Below are positions 49,280 to 56,870 of a stretch of DNA of 64,000 nucleotides, one piece after another. Positions within the stretch are counted from its first letter, which is position 1. The number at the start of each line of letters is the position of its first letter. Under the pieces are notes generated by a model. That model saw only the letters and a list, made by a program, of their open reading frames with translations. It was not told the origin of the DNA and did not search any database. Origin of the DNA: Nonomuraea jabiensis (lineage in GTDB: Bacteria > Actinomycetota > Actinomycetes > Streptosporangiales > Streptosporangiaceae); the NCBI RefSeq assembly GCF_014204795.1, contig NZ_JACHMB010000001.1:6770501-6834500 (forward strand), given 5' to 3'. The translations under genes and the position numbers were made by a program.

Positions 49280-50353
49280 TCACAGTTCCAGCAGGCGCCC
49301 CGCCACCACGAGGGCCACGTACTCGGACTCGGCCGCGAGGCGTTCGTTGAGGCGGCCGAGCTCGTCCCGGAAGCTCCGCCCGCTGGACGTGGCGGGCACC
49401 ACGCCCATCCCCACCTCGTCGGAGACCGCCACGAGGCGCACGGGCGTCCGCCGCCAGGCCGTCACGAGCTCGTCGCAGCGTTCGCGGACGGGAGCGCGGT
49501 CGCCCTCCCAGGCCCCGTGCTCGTCGAACACCGCCGTCAGCCACGTCCCGAGCCCGTCGATCAGCAGCGGTGCGGTGGCCTGCCGGATGGCCGAGACGAG
49601 GTCGGCGGTCTCGACGGTGGCCCAGTGCGCGGGCCGCCGCTCCCGGTGCGCCCGCACCCGGGCCGCCCACTCGCCGTCCCCCGCGCCGCTCGGGCCGGTG
49701 GCCACGTAGGTGACGTACGGCTCGGCCGCCAGCCGCAGCTCGGCCTCGGCCGACTTCCCGGACCGCGACCCGCCCAGCAGCAACGTCCGCCACGGCGCCG
49801 TGACGGGGCCGCCGGGGAGCACGCCACCGCCGCCGGGCCCCGTTCCGATGACCGTCCCGATGACCGTCCCACTGGTCGTCCCGGGAAGCGCCTGGCCGGT
49901 CTCCAGCGCCGTCCCGTCGGGAACGGCCAGCGCGCCCCACAGCCGCAGGCGCCTGGCCAGCTCCTCCTCCGAGCGGATCCGGTGGTCCAGCCCGACGGCC
50001 ACCACCGCGGTCCGGTCGTCCGCCAGCCCCGCCCGCCGCAGCTCCCCGAGCCGCTCGGGCCGGTCGAGCAGGTCGATCAGGACCACGTCGTACCTGGCGG
50101 GCCCGTCCTGAGGCACCGGCCGTCCCTTCGGCAGGCAGAGCAGCCGGGAGCCGTCGGGGCCGGCCAGCCCCAGCCCGCCCGCGCAGGCCCGGTAGCCGCT
50201 CGGCGGATCGTCGAAGGGAAAGCGGGCCACGCCGTCCACGACCAGCTCGAACGGGCGCCGGTGGCCGGACGGGAGCCCGGCGCACGAGGCGCACCGGCAG
50301 CCGGGCTCCGGCCATCCGGAGCCGCCCGCCGTGCCGGAGACAAGGATTTTCAC
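49280..50353 (-). CDS. cobU: Adenosylcobinamide kinase/guanylyltransferase fused to an N-terminal metallo-beta-lactamase-like remnant
   Basis: 357 residues from the GTG at 50353. The C-terminal 170 residues are CobU: Walker A GGSRSGKS at 194-201, the ETADLVSAIRQATAPLLIDG strand and the conserved VSDEVGMGVVP. CobU phosphorylates and then guanylylates adenosylcobinamide. The N-terminal 150 residues start VSGTAGGSGWPEPGCRCASC, as in phosphodiesterase-like metallo-beta-lactamase folds, but the family H-x-H-x-D-H motif is not seen, so this part is probably non-catalytic. A linker with a VIGT repeat joins the parts. Confidence 0.9.
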   Translation of the reverse strand: MKILVSGTAGGSGWPEPGCRCASCAGLPSGHRRPFELVVDGVARFPFDDPPSGYRACAGGLGLAGPDGSRLLCLPKGRPVPQDGPARYDVVLIDLLDRPERLGELRRAGLADDRTAVVAVGLDHRIRSEEELARRLRLWGALAVPDGTALETGQALPGTTSGTVIGTVIGTGPGGGGVLPGGPVTAPWRTLLLGGSRSGKSAEAELRLAAEPYVTYVATGPSGAGDGEWAARVRAHRERRPAHWATVETADLVSAIRQATAPLLIDGLGTWLTAVFDEHGAWEGDRAPVRERCDELVTAWRRTPVRLVAVSDEVGMGVVPATSSGRSFRDELGRLNERLAAESEYVALVVAGRLLEL

Positions 50354-50403
50354 CGCGCCGAGCGTAGCGTCACCGGCCGGCCGGGTGGATGGAACGTTCC
50401 AGG

Positions 50404-51069
50404 TCAGGCGTGGGTCCTGGAGCGGCGGCGGGTGGCCGCCACGGTGCCGCCCGCCAGGAGGGCGAGCACGCCGGCTCCGGCCGCGACCAGCGTGATCGGC
50501 AGGCCGCTCCCGGACGGCGCGGCGGACGTGGCGGACGCGGCGGCGTCCGTCAGCTCGGTGCCGCCCTTCTCCCGGGACGGATAGTCCGCGACCGCCACGA
50601 CGGCCCCCTGGGCGTCCACGCGGACCTTGGCGGTGGAGGCGAGGAGCTGGGCGGCGGTGGCGTTCTCGGCGCCCGTGACGCACTTGGGCGCGATCTGCCC
50701 GGGAGGCCGCTCGCCGGGGTAGGCGTCGGCCTCCCCGTCGCCGAAGTCCACCGCGACCACCACGCGCTTGTGCCCGGACCCGGCCGCGTCCCTGCCGCAC
50801 ACCGCCTGGAACGACGGCAGGTCCCCGCCGGGAGACTCGCCCCTCGCCCCGTCCGGGGCCACGGAGAAGCGCCACCCGATGACCGAGCCGTCCGGCGGGG
50901 CGGCGTCGGCCGTCACGGCCAGCCAGGCCGTCCCGTCGCTCTGCCACGCGCTCCACGTACGCGGGACCCCAGGGTCGGCCGGAGCGTCGGCCAGAGCGGA
51001 GGAGGGGAGTGAGAGTAAGGCGGCCGCCCCGAGGGCGACCCCGGCCGCAACACGATACGCGCGCAGCAT
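50404..51069 (-). CDS. Secreted, membrane-anchored protein of unknown function
   Basis: 221 residues from the ATG at 51069 with GGAGG 7 nt upstream. A signal peptide is present (MLRAYRVAAGVALGAAALLS, cleavage near ALADAP). The extracytoplasmic domain has two cysteines, in FQAVCGRDAAG and IAPKCVTGAEN, which may form a disulfide. The C-terminus has a helix (ITLVAAGAGVLALLAGGTVA) and a basic tail RRRSRTHA, so it is probably anchored. It is the first gene downstream of CobU on the minus strand with a 50-nt gap. I do not recognise the domain. Confidence 0.8.
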   Translation of the reverse strand: MLRAYRVAAGVALGAAALLSLPSSALADAPADPGVPRTWSAWQSDGTAWLAVTADAAPPDGSVIGWRFSVAPDGARGESPGGDLPSFQAVCGRDAAGSGHKRVVVAVDFGDGEADAYPGERPPGQIAPKCVTGAENATAAQLLASTAKVRVDAQGAVVAVADYPSREKGGTELTDAAASATSAAPSGSGLPITLVAAGAGVLALLAGGTVAATRRRSRTHA

Positions 51070-51151
51070 CGATTGACCTCCAAGCTCGGGAGTAGGGTTC
51101 CAGTGCCTGCGGAGGGTGCGCCGGCGAACCCGCGGAAAAGGAGCGTATGGC

Positions 51152-51358
51152 ATGACATGGCGGTGGCGTTATGAAAATGCAAATGGTGGTGAGGTAACGG
51201 ATCGCCCTTTGCCGCGAGAAGTTTTTCCGAGCCAGGCCGACGCGGAGTCCTGGCTCGGCGAGAACTGGCGTGACCTGCTCGAATCGGGAGTTGAGCAGGT
51301 GGCCTTGCTCGAAGAGGACCGCGTGGAGTACACGGGATTGTCATTGCGCCAGGAGTGA
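51152..51358 (+). CDS. Small conserved actinobacterial protein
   Basis: 68 residues from the ATG at 51152 (MTWRWRYENANGGEV), preceded by AAAGGAG. The core is FPSQADAESWLGENWRDLLE followed by GVEQVALLEEDRVEY. Actinobacterial homologues share the tryptophan-rich opening and this segment. The function is unknown. It is followed by a strong terminator. Confidence 0.85.
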   Translation: MTWRWRYENANGGEVTDRPLPREVFPSQADAESWLGENWRDLLESGVEQVALLEEDRVEYTGLSLRQE

Positions 51359-51371
51359 TCTGAGGTGAATG

Positions 51372-51410
51372 AAAAGCCCCTTGAGCGCCATTGTGGCTCA
51401 AGGGGCTTTT
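51372..51410. terminator. Strong rho-independent terminator
   Basis: AAAAGCCCCTTGAGC (51372-51386) pairs with GCTCAAGGGGCTTTT (51396-51410), and the plus strand continues TTTTT. It serves both converging genes (stops at 51358 and 51429). Confidence 0.92.
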
Positions 51411-51428
51411 TCTGGGGTGGGGGACGGG

Positions 51429-52427
51429 TTACGGGCGGGTGCTCGGGCTCTGCGTCTTGGCCGGGTCGCGCTCCACGACCGGGCCCAGCACGTCGTCGAT
51501 CCGCTTGAGCACGTCGGCGTCCAGCTTCACGCCCGCGGCCTTGACGTTGTCACGCACCTGCTCGGGGCGGCTGGCCCCGACGATGGCGCTGGAGACGTTC
51601 GGGTTCTGCAGCACCCAGGCGACGGCCAGCTGCGCCATGCTCAGCCCGAGGTCGGCGGCGATCGGCTTGAGCTCCTGGACGCGGGTCAGCACGTCGTCGT
51701 TCATGAAGCGGGCGATCATGGCGCTGCCGCTGTTGTCGGTCGCCCGGGAACCCTCCGGCGGCTGCTGCCCGGGCAGGTACTTGCCCGTGAGCACGCCCTG
51801 GCCGATGGGCGACCAGACGATCTGGCCGATGCCCTCCTTCTCGCTCAGCGGCACGATCTCGCCCTCGATGACCCGCCACAGCATCGAGTACTGGGGCTGG
51901 TTCGAGACGATCCGGTCGAAGCCCATCTCGTCGGCGATCTTCAGGGCCTGGGCGATCTGGTCGGCGTTCCACTCGCTGACGCCGACGTAGAGGACCTTGC
52001 CCTGGCGTACGAGGTCGTCGAACGTCTTGAGCGTCTCCTCCAGCGGCGTCTCGTAGTCGAACCGGTGCGCCTGGTACAGGTCGACGTAGTCGGTCTGCAG
52101 GCGGCGCAGCGAGCCGTTGATGGACTCGGTGATGTGCTTGCGTGACAGGCCGCGGTCGTTCTGGCCGGGGCCGGTCGGCCAGTAGACCTTGGTGAAGATC
52201 TCCAGCGACTCCCTTCGCACGCCCTTCAGCGCGCGGCCGAGCACCTCCTCGGCCTTCGTCGCCGCGTAGACGTCTGCGGTGTCGAACGTGGTGATGCCCT
52301 CGTCGAGCGCCGCCTGCACGCACTGCTTGGCGGCGTCCTCCTCGACCTGGGAGCCGTGGGTGAGCCAGTTTCCGTAGCTGATCTCGCTGACTTTGAGACC
52401 ACTACGACCGAGGTGTCGGAATTCCAT
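51429..52427 (-). CDS. Aldo/keto reductase (Kv-beta/YghZ-like)
   Basis: 332 residues from the ATG at 52427. The tetrad is readable: Asp and Tyr in FDTADVYAATKAEEVLGRAL, Lys in EIFTKVYWPTG and His in LYQAHRFDYETPLEETL. The NADPH-binding part has GVLTGKYLPG and SSAIVGASRPEQVRDNVKA. It reduces aldehydes or ketones; YghZ-type members handle methylglyoxal and glyceraldehyde-3-phosphate. Monocistronic. Confidence 0.93.
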   Translation of the reverse strand: MEFRHLGRSGLKVSEISYGNWLTHGSQVEEDAAKQCVQAALDEGITTFDTADVYAATKAEEVLGRALKGVRRESLEIFTKVYWPTGPGQNDRGLSRKHITESINGSLRRLQTDYVDLYQAHRFDYETPLEETLKTFDDLVRQGKVLYVGVSEWNADQIAQALKIADEMGFDRIVSNQPQYSMLWRVIEGEIVPLSEKEGIGQIVWSPIGQGVLTGKYLPGQQPPEGSRATDNSGSAMIARFMNDDVLTRVQELKPIAADLGLSMAQLAVAWVLQNPNVSSAIVGASRPEQVRDNVKAAGVKLDADVLKRIDDVLGPVVERDPAKTQSPSTRP

Positions 52428-52484
52428 GCATCCGACCTTAATCCCGGTCCATGGGGTGATTGGTTTCGGGATAGGGTGCGCGAC

Positions 52485-53513
52485 GTGCTGAAGCTCCTAC
52501 GGCTGGCGCTGACTGCGGCCATCGTGACCGCGATCGCGGTACGGCTGCGCCGTCGCGCCCGGATGCCCGGCAAGCCGCCCGCGCCCCCGGCCCCGAAGGC
52601 GGCCGGACGTACGCGGATGGGCCCGGTGTGGGGCGCCATCGCGGGAGTCGTGGTGCTGACGCTGGCCGCCGCCCTCATCCCCACGGGGCCGCAGGCGCTG
52701 TCCGAGCTGCGGGCGGCCCTCTACCAGGCCGAGCAGTCGGCCATGACGGTGGCGATGGACGCCCGCGGAAAGAGCCCGGCGCCCGTCACGCCCACGCCGG
52801 GGCCCGCCATGCCCACGTCCGCCATGCCCACGTCCGCGTCCGTCACGCCGGCACCGACGCCCCTCGGGCCCACGTCCGCGCCCGTCATGCCGACCCCGAC
52901 CCCCCTCGCGACCACGCCGGCCACGACGGCCTCGGCGTCGCCCCCGGGCATCCCGGCCGCGTGCATGCTGAGCGGCCCGGCGACGGTACGCCCGATCAGC
53001 CCGCGCGTGCGGGCGGCGGTGAACCGGCAGTGGCGGCGCATCGAGCGCTGGCTGCGGGAGAACGCGCCCCGGACGTACGCCTCGCTGGGCGCCCCCGGCA
53101 GGGCCGGCACCATCGCGCTCGCCGAGGCCCAGACCGGCCTGGAGCTCCCCGACGACCTGAGGGCCTCGCTGCTGCGCCACAACGGCATGTCCGGCCCGCC
53201 CGCGGCCCGCTTCAGCTTCGGCGGGGAGCAGGTGCGCGGCGTGCGCGAGATCCGCGACCAGTGGCGGGAGAGCTGCGCCCTGCGGGTGGGCAGGGGCGAC
53301 CCGATCGGCCGGCTGGTCCGCGTCGGCACCATGATCGAGGTCGACGCGGACAGCGGCCACGTGGTGGCGTCGATGGTGGGGCCGGAACCGATCTGGCCCT
53401 CGTACCACGCGATGCTGCGCGACCTGGCGGACGCGCTGGAGAAGGGCCGCCCCGTGTTCGGGGCGCGGGCCACGGTCAAGGGCGGCCTGCTCCGCTGGTC
53501 CGACGCGCGGTGA
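52485..53513 (+). CDS. Membrane-anchored SMI1/KNR4 (SUKH)-type protein
   Basis: 342 residues from the GTG at 52485; a GTG at 52476 is an alternative. Two N-terminal hydrophobic segments (LRLALTAAIVTAIAVRL and WGAIAGVVVLTLAAALIP) are followed by a Pro/Thr/Met repeat-rich stalk (residues about 105-170, AMPTS twice). The C-terminal domain from about 200 has QWRRIERWLRENAPRTYASL and LELPDDLRASLLRHNGM, the conserved SMI1/KNR4 pattern. SUKH proteins often act as immunity proteins against toxins, but a membrane stalk is unusual. No toxin gene is adjacent. Confidence 0.75.
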   Translation: MLKLLRLALTAAIVTAIAVRLRRRARMPGKPPAPPAPKAAGRTRMGPVWGAIAGVVVLTLAAALIPTGPQALSELRAALYQAEQSAMTVAMDARGKSPAPVTPTPGPAMPTSAMPTSASVTPAPTPLGPTSAPVMPTPTPLATTPATTASASPPGIPAACMLSGPATVRPISPRVRAAVNRQWRRIERWLRENAPRTYASLGAPGRAGTIALAEAQTGLELPDDLRASLLRHNGMSGPPAARFSFGGEQVRGVREIRDQWRESCALRVGRGDPIGRLVRVGTMIEVDADSGHVVASMVGPEPIWPSYHAMLRDLADALEKGRPVFGARATVKGGLLRWSDAR

Positions 53514-53542
53514 GCGAGCCGTTCCCGGAGACCCGGGGACGG

Positions 53543-54151
53543 CTACTTCTTGGGCACCGGCTTGCCGCCCGGCAGCACCATGGGCGGCGGGAAGCGCAGT
53601 TTGCGGATCTGCAGCGCCCGCATCGCGGCGTAGAAGCCCACGCCGCGGGTGCTCTCCTGGGGCAGCTTCTCCGCCACCAGGCGCTTGACCTTCCACGCCA
53701 CGTAGACGGAGGTGAACAGCACGCCGATCATCATGATCGGCCAGCCGATGGTGACCGTGTATCCCAGCACCGCGGTGCGGATCGACATGGGCCACGGGAT
53801 CCACGTCGCCAGCAGGATCAGTAGCGAGAACGGCAGGAAATACTGGCTCGGCAGCCGCCGCGAATCGACCCACTCACGCGCGAACTTGCGCGCCGGGCCC
53901 TTGTCGCGGGCAGGAAAATACCGCTCGTCACCTGCGAGCATGCCCTGACGGGCCCTGTCGCGCTCGGCGGCCTGCTTGGCCCGCATCTGCCGATAGGCCT
54001 CTTTACGGTCTTTCGGCGCATGGACCGGCTGGCGCCGTTTGCTCTCCTGATCACGGCGCTTGGGAGTGGGACGACCTTTACCCTGGGGCTTAGGATCGTC
54101 ATCGGGGACGGGGGTGTCGTCCACGGAGGTTTGGGAACGGCGTCGCAACAC
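53543..54151 (-). CDS. DUF3043 membrane protein
   Basis: 202 residues. A basic, charged N-terminal half (residues 1-90, with KEAYRQMRAKQAAERDRARQ) is followed by two helices, YFLPFSLLILLATWIPW and VTIGWPIMMIGVLFTSVYVA. The C-terminus has RGVGFYAAMRALQIRKLRFP. DUF3043 is an actinobacterial family next to pspA; the role is unknown. Divergent from pspA. Confidence 0.9.
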   Translation of the reverse strand: MLRRRSQTSVDDTPVPDDDPKPQGKGRPTPKRRDQESKRRQPVHAPKDRKEAYRQMRAKQAAERDRARQGMLAGDERYFPARDKGPARKFAREWVDSRRLPSQYFLPFSLLILLATWIPWPMSIRTAVLGYTVTIGWPIMMIGVLFTSVYVAWKVKRLVAEKLPQESTRGVGFYAAMRALQIRKLRFPPPMVLPGGKPVPKK

Positions 54152-54276
54152 GACGTCAACCCTACCTGGACTGCAACTTAGTGACGCCCTCGTGCGTTAT
54201 GCGTAGGGTAATCCCAAGGCGGCTGCGCTGCATTGGGTGAACACCAGCACGACCTAGAAGGGGACGGCCGACGCGC

Positions 54277-55095
54277 ATGAGCGTGATGAAGAGACTTTCG
54301 ATGATCTTCAAGTCCAAGGCCAACAAGGCCTTGGACAAGATGGAGGATCCGCGCGAGACCCTTGACTACTCCTATCAGCGGCAGCTGGAGCTGCTGCAGA
54401 AGGTGCGCCGGGGTGTGGCCGACGTCGCCACGTCGCGTAAGCGGGTCGAGCTCCAGATAACCGGCCTCGAGAAGCAGGCCCAGCGCTACGAGGAGCAGGG
54501 CCGCAAGGCGCTGTCCGTCGGGCGCGAGGACCTCGCCCGCGAGGCGCTGCAGCGTCGCTCCAATCTGCAGACGCAGATGGCCGACCTGAAGGTGCAGCAC
54601 GACAACCTGCAGGCCGAGGAGGAGAAGCTCACCACGGCTTCCCAGCGGCTGCAGGCCAAGGTCGACGCCTTCCGTACGAAGAAGGAGACGATCAAGGCCA
54701 CCTACACCGCCGCCGAGGCGCAGACCCGGATCAACGAGGCCTTCTCCGGCATCTCCGAGGAGATGGGCGACGTCGGCCTGGCGATCCAGCGCGCCGAGGA
54801 CAAGACGGCGCAGATGCAGGCCCGCGCGGGGGCGATCGACGAGCTGCTGGCCAGCGGCGCGCTCGACGACTACACCGGCGCCCGCGGCGACGACATCCAG
54901 GCCGAGCTCGACCGCATGGGCGGCGGCATGGACGTCGAGCTGGAGCTGGCCAGGATGAAGGCCGAGCTGGGCCAGGGCCCCGCGCCCAAGAGCGCCATCG
55001 AGCAGGGCCAGCCGCAGCAGCAGGCCCAGCCCCAGGCGCAGCCGCAGCAGCACGGCGGGACCCAGCAGCTCCGTCAGCCCGGGGAGCCGGCATGA
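54277..55095 (+). CDS. pspA: Phage-shock protein A (PspA/IM30/Vipp1 family)
   Basis: 272 residues from the ATG at 54277. An N-terminal amphipathic helix (MKRLSMIFKSKANKALDKME) is followed by a long coiled coil to residue about 220. A Gln/Pro-rich tail (QPQQQAQPQAQPQQHGG) is extra to the family core. PspA/IM30 proteins form rings or rods on damaged membranes. The stop overlaps the start of the next gene (ATGA). Confidence 0.93.
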   Translation: MSVMKRLSMIFKSKANKALDKMEDPRETLDYSYQRQLELLQKVRRGVADVATSRKRVELQITGLEKQAQRYEEQGRKALSVGREDLAREALQRRSNLQTQMADLKVQHDNLQAEEEKLTTASQRLQAKVDAFRTKKETIKATYTAAEAQTRINEAFSGISEEMGDVGLAIQRAEDKTAQMQARAGAIDELLASGALDDYTGARGDDIQAELDRMGGGMDVELELARMKAELGQGPAPKSAIEQGQPQQQAQPQAQPQQHGGTQQLRQPGEPA

Positions 55096-55370
55096 TTGTC
55101 AGGATCATGGGCGAGGGCCAGGTACAGATCTCCGCCGACGACATCGCGGTGCTCAACGAGCTCGACACCGAGCTCGAGGCGGCCATCGAGGTCGGCGACG
55201 AGCCGATCTTCCGTACGAAGCTGCACGCGTTGCTCGACAAGGTGCGCCAGGTGGGCAAGGCGCTTCCCGACGACAGCCTTGAGCCGTCAGAGCTGATCCT
55301 TCCCCCCGCGGACGCCTCGATCGAGGAGGTCCGGGAGATGCTGGGCGACCAGGGCCTCATCCCGGGCTGA
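55092..55370 (+). CDS. pspAA: PspA-associated protein PspAA
   Basis: 92 residues, opening MIVRIMGEGQVQISADDIAV, with a helical end PPADASIEEVREMLGDQGLI. It matches the small PspA-associated domain found in actinobacterial pspA operons. It probably binds PspA or modulates it. It lies between pspA and the htpX-type gene. Confidence 0.88.
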   Translation: MIVRIMGEGQVQISADDIAVLNELDTELEAAIEVGDEPIFRTKLHALLDKVRQVGKALPDDSLEPSELILPPADASIEEVREMLGDQGLIPG

Positions 55371-55373
55371 GCC

Positions 55374-56273
55374 GTGAGTACGCGGTTCGCGTCCGACCGT
55401 GGGCTGACCACGCGCATGGTCGTGACGATGTTCCTGCTCGGGCTGCTCTATGTCGTGTTCATCGGCGTCCTGATCGCCCTGGGCGTACAGGCGCTGACCG
55501 TGCTGGTGATAGCCGGGGGCCTGCTGTTCGTGCAGTACTTCCTGTCCGACCGGATCGCGCTGTTCGCGATGCACGGGCGGGAGGTCACGCCACAGGAGGC
55601 CCCCGAGCTGCACGGCCTGATCGACCGGCTGTGCGCGCTCGCCGACATGCCCAAGCCGAGAGTGGCGATCGCCGATTCCGACGTCCCCAACGCGTTCGCC
55701 ACCGGCCGCAACCAGAACAACGCCGTCGTCTGCGTGACGACCGGCATCCTGCGCCGCCTGGAGCCCCAGGAGCTCGAAGGGGTTCTCTCGCACGAGTTGT
55801 CGCACGTCGCCCACCGTGACGTCGCCGTCATGACGATCGCCTCGTTCCTGGGCATCGTGGCGGGGCTCATGACCAGGTTCGCCCTCTACGCGGGGCTGGG
55901 CGGCCGCCGCAACGGCAACCAGGGCGGGGTGCCCGTCGGCCTGATCATCCTGCTCGTCTCCGTCGTCGTGTACGCGATCAGCTTCCTGCTCACCCGCGCC
56001 CTGTCGCGCTACCGCGAGCTGTCGGCCGACCGCGCCGGCGCCCTGCTCACCCAGCGCCCCTCGGCCCTGGCGAGCGCGCTGGTCAAGATCAGCGGTGACA
56101 TGGCCAGGATCCCAACCCAGGACCTGCGCGAGGCGGCGCCGTTCAACGCCTTCTACTTCGCCCCGGCGGCTGCCCCGGGCCAGGCGCTGGCCAACCTGTT
56201 CTCCACCCACCCGCCGCTCGACCGGCGGCTGGCGCAGCTGACGGACATCTCCCGGCAGCTCGGAAGGGGCTGA
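55374..56273 (+). CDS. htpX: M48 metalloprotease (HtpX type)
   Basis: 299 residues from the GTG at 55374. The zinc motif is intact: HELSH at 140-144 in GVLSHELSHVAHRDVAVMT, with the third ligand glutamate in SRYRELSADRAGALL. Two N-terminal and two central transmembrane helices are visible. It degrades damaged membrane proteins. It is the active M48 in this window, in contrast to the motif-less copy at 37359. It is part of the psp operon. Confidence 0.94.
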   Translation: MSTRFASDRGLTTRMVVTMFLLGLLYVVFIGVLIALGVQALTVLVIAGGLLFVQYFLSDRIALFAMHGREVTPQEAPELHGLIDRLCALADMPKPRVAIADSDVPNAFATGRNQNNAVVCVTTGILRRLEPQELEGVLSHELSHVAHRDVAVMTIASFLGIVAGLMTRFALYAGLGGRRNGNQGGVPVGLIILLVSVVVYAISFLLTRALSRYRELSADRAGALLTQRPSALASALVKISGDMARIPTQDLREAAPFNAFYFAPAAAPGQALANLFSTHPPLDRRLAQLTDISRQLGRG

Positions 56274-56280
56274 TCCCGGC

Positions 56281-56841
56281 ATGGGCTGGCTGGACGCCCT
56301 GCTCGGCCGGTCGAAGCCGGTCAAGCCCAACCTCGACGCGCTGTTCGCGCTGCCGTCGGCGGCCGTGACGCTGCAGGCCGCGACCGGGCTCGTGCCCACG
56401 GGCCTCGGCTCGGTGGCCTTCAGGGCCGCGGAGGGCGGCGCCTTCGCCACGCTGGAACGCGACGTCAAGGAGCTGCTCGGCGAGCGCGTCGAGGAGTCGC
56501 GCGACTCCTACGGCTACACCTGGCTCCTGGTGCGCCGCTCGCCCGACGCGCTCGGCGACCTGGTCACCGAGCTGCACGCCGTCAACTCGTCGCTGGAGTC
56601 GGCCGGGTTCGGGCCGTCCCTGCTGTGCTCGCTGGCGTCGTTCCGATCCGAGGGCGACGGCCGCCGGGTGGCCGTGGTGTACCTCTACAAACGCGGGACC
56701 TTCTACCCGTTCGCCCCGCTCGACGCTCAGCGGCGGGACAACGCGCTCGAACTGCAGGTCCGGGGCGCCCTCGAGGGCGAGCTGCCGCTGGAGAAGGATC
56801 TCGGCCGATGGTTCCCGGTCTGGGGCGCGCCCGGCCTCTGA
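56281..56841 (+). CDS. pspAB: PspAB-type protein of the psp operon
   Basis: 186 residues starting MGWLDALLGRSKPVKPNLDA. It is mostly soluble, with FYPFAPLDAQRRDNALELQV and LPLEKDLGRWFPVWGAPGL at the end. It matches the PspAB family, which accompanies PspA, PspAA and HtpX in actinomycetes. The biochemical role is not known. It is 7 nt from htpX. Confidence 0.87.
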   Translation: MGWLDALLGRSKPVKPNLDALFALPSAAVTLQAATGLVPTGLGSVAFRAAEGGAFATLERDVKELLGERVEESRDSYGYTWLLVRRSPDALGDLVTELHAVNSSLESAGFGPSLLCSLASFRSEGDGRRVAVVYLYKRGTFYPFAPLDAQRRDNALELQVRGALEGELPLEKDLGRWFPVWGAPGL

Positions 56842-56870
56842 CCGGACACCCTGAGTGATCTAATGATCAC

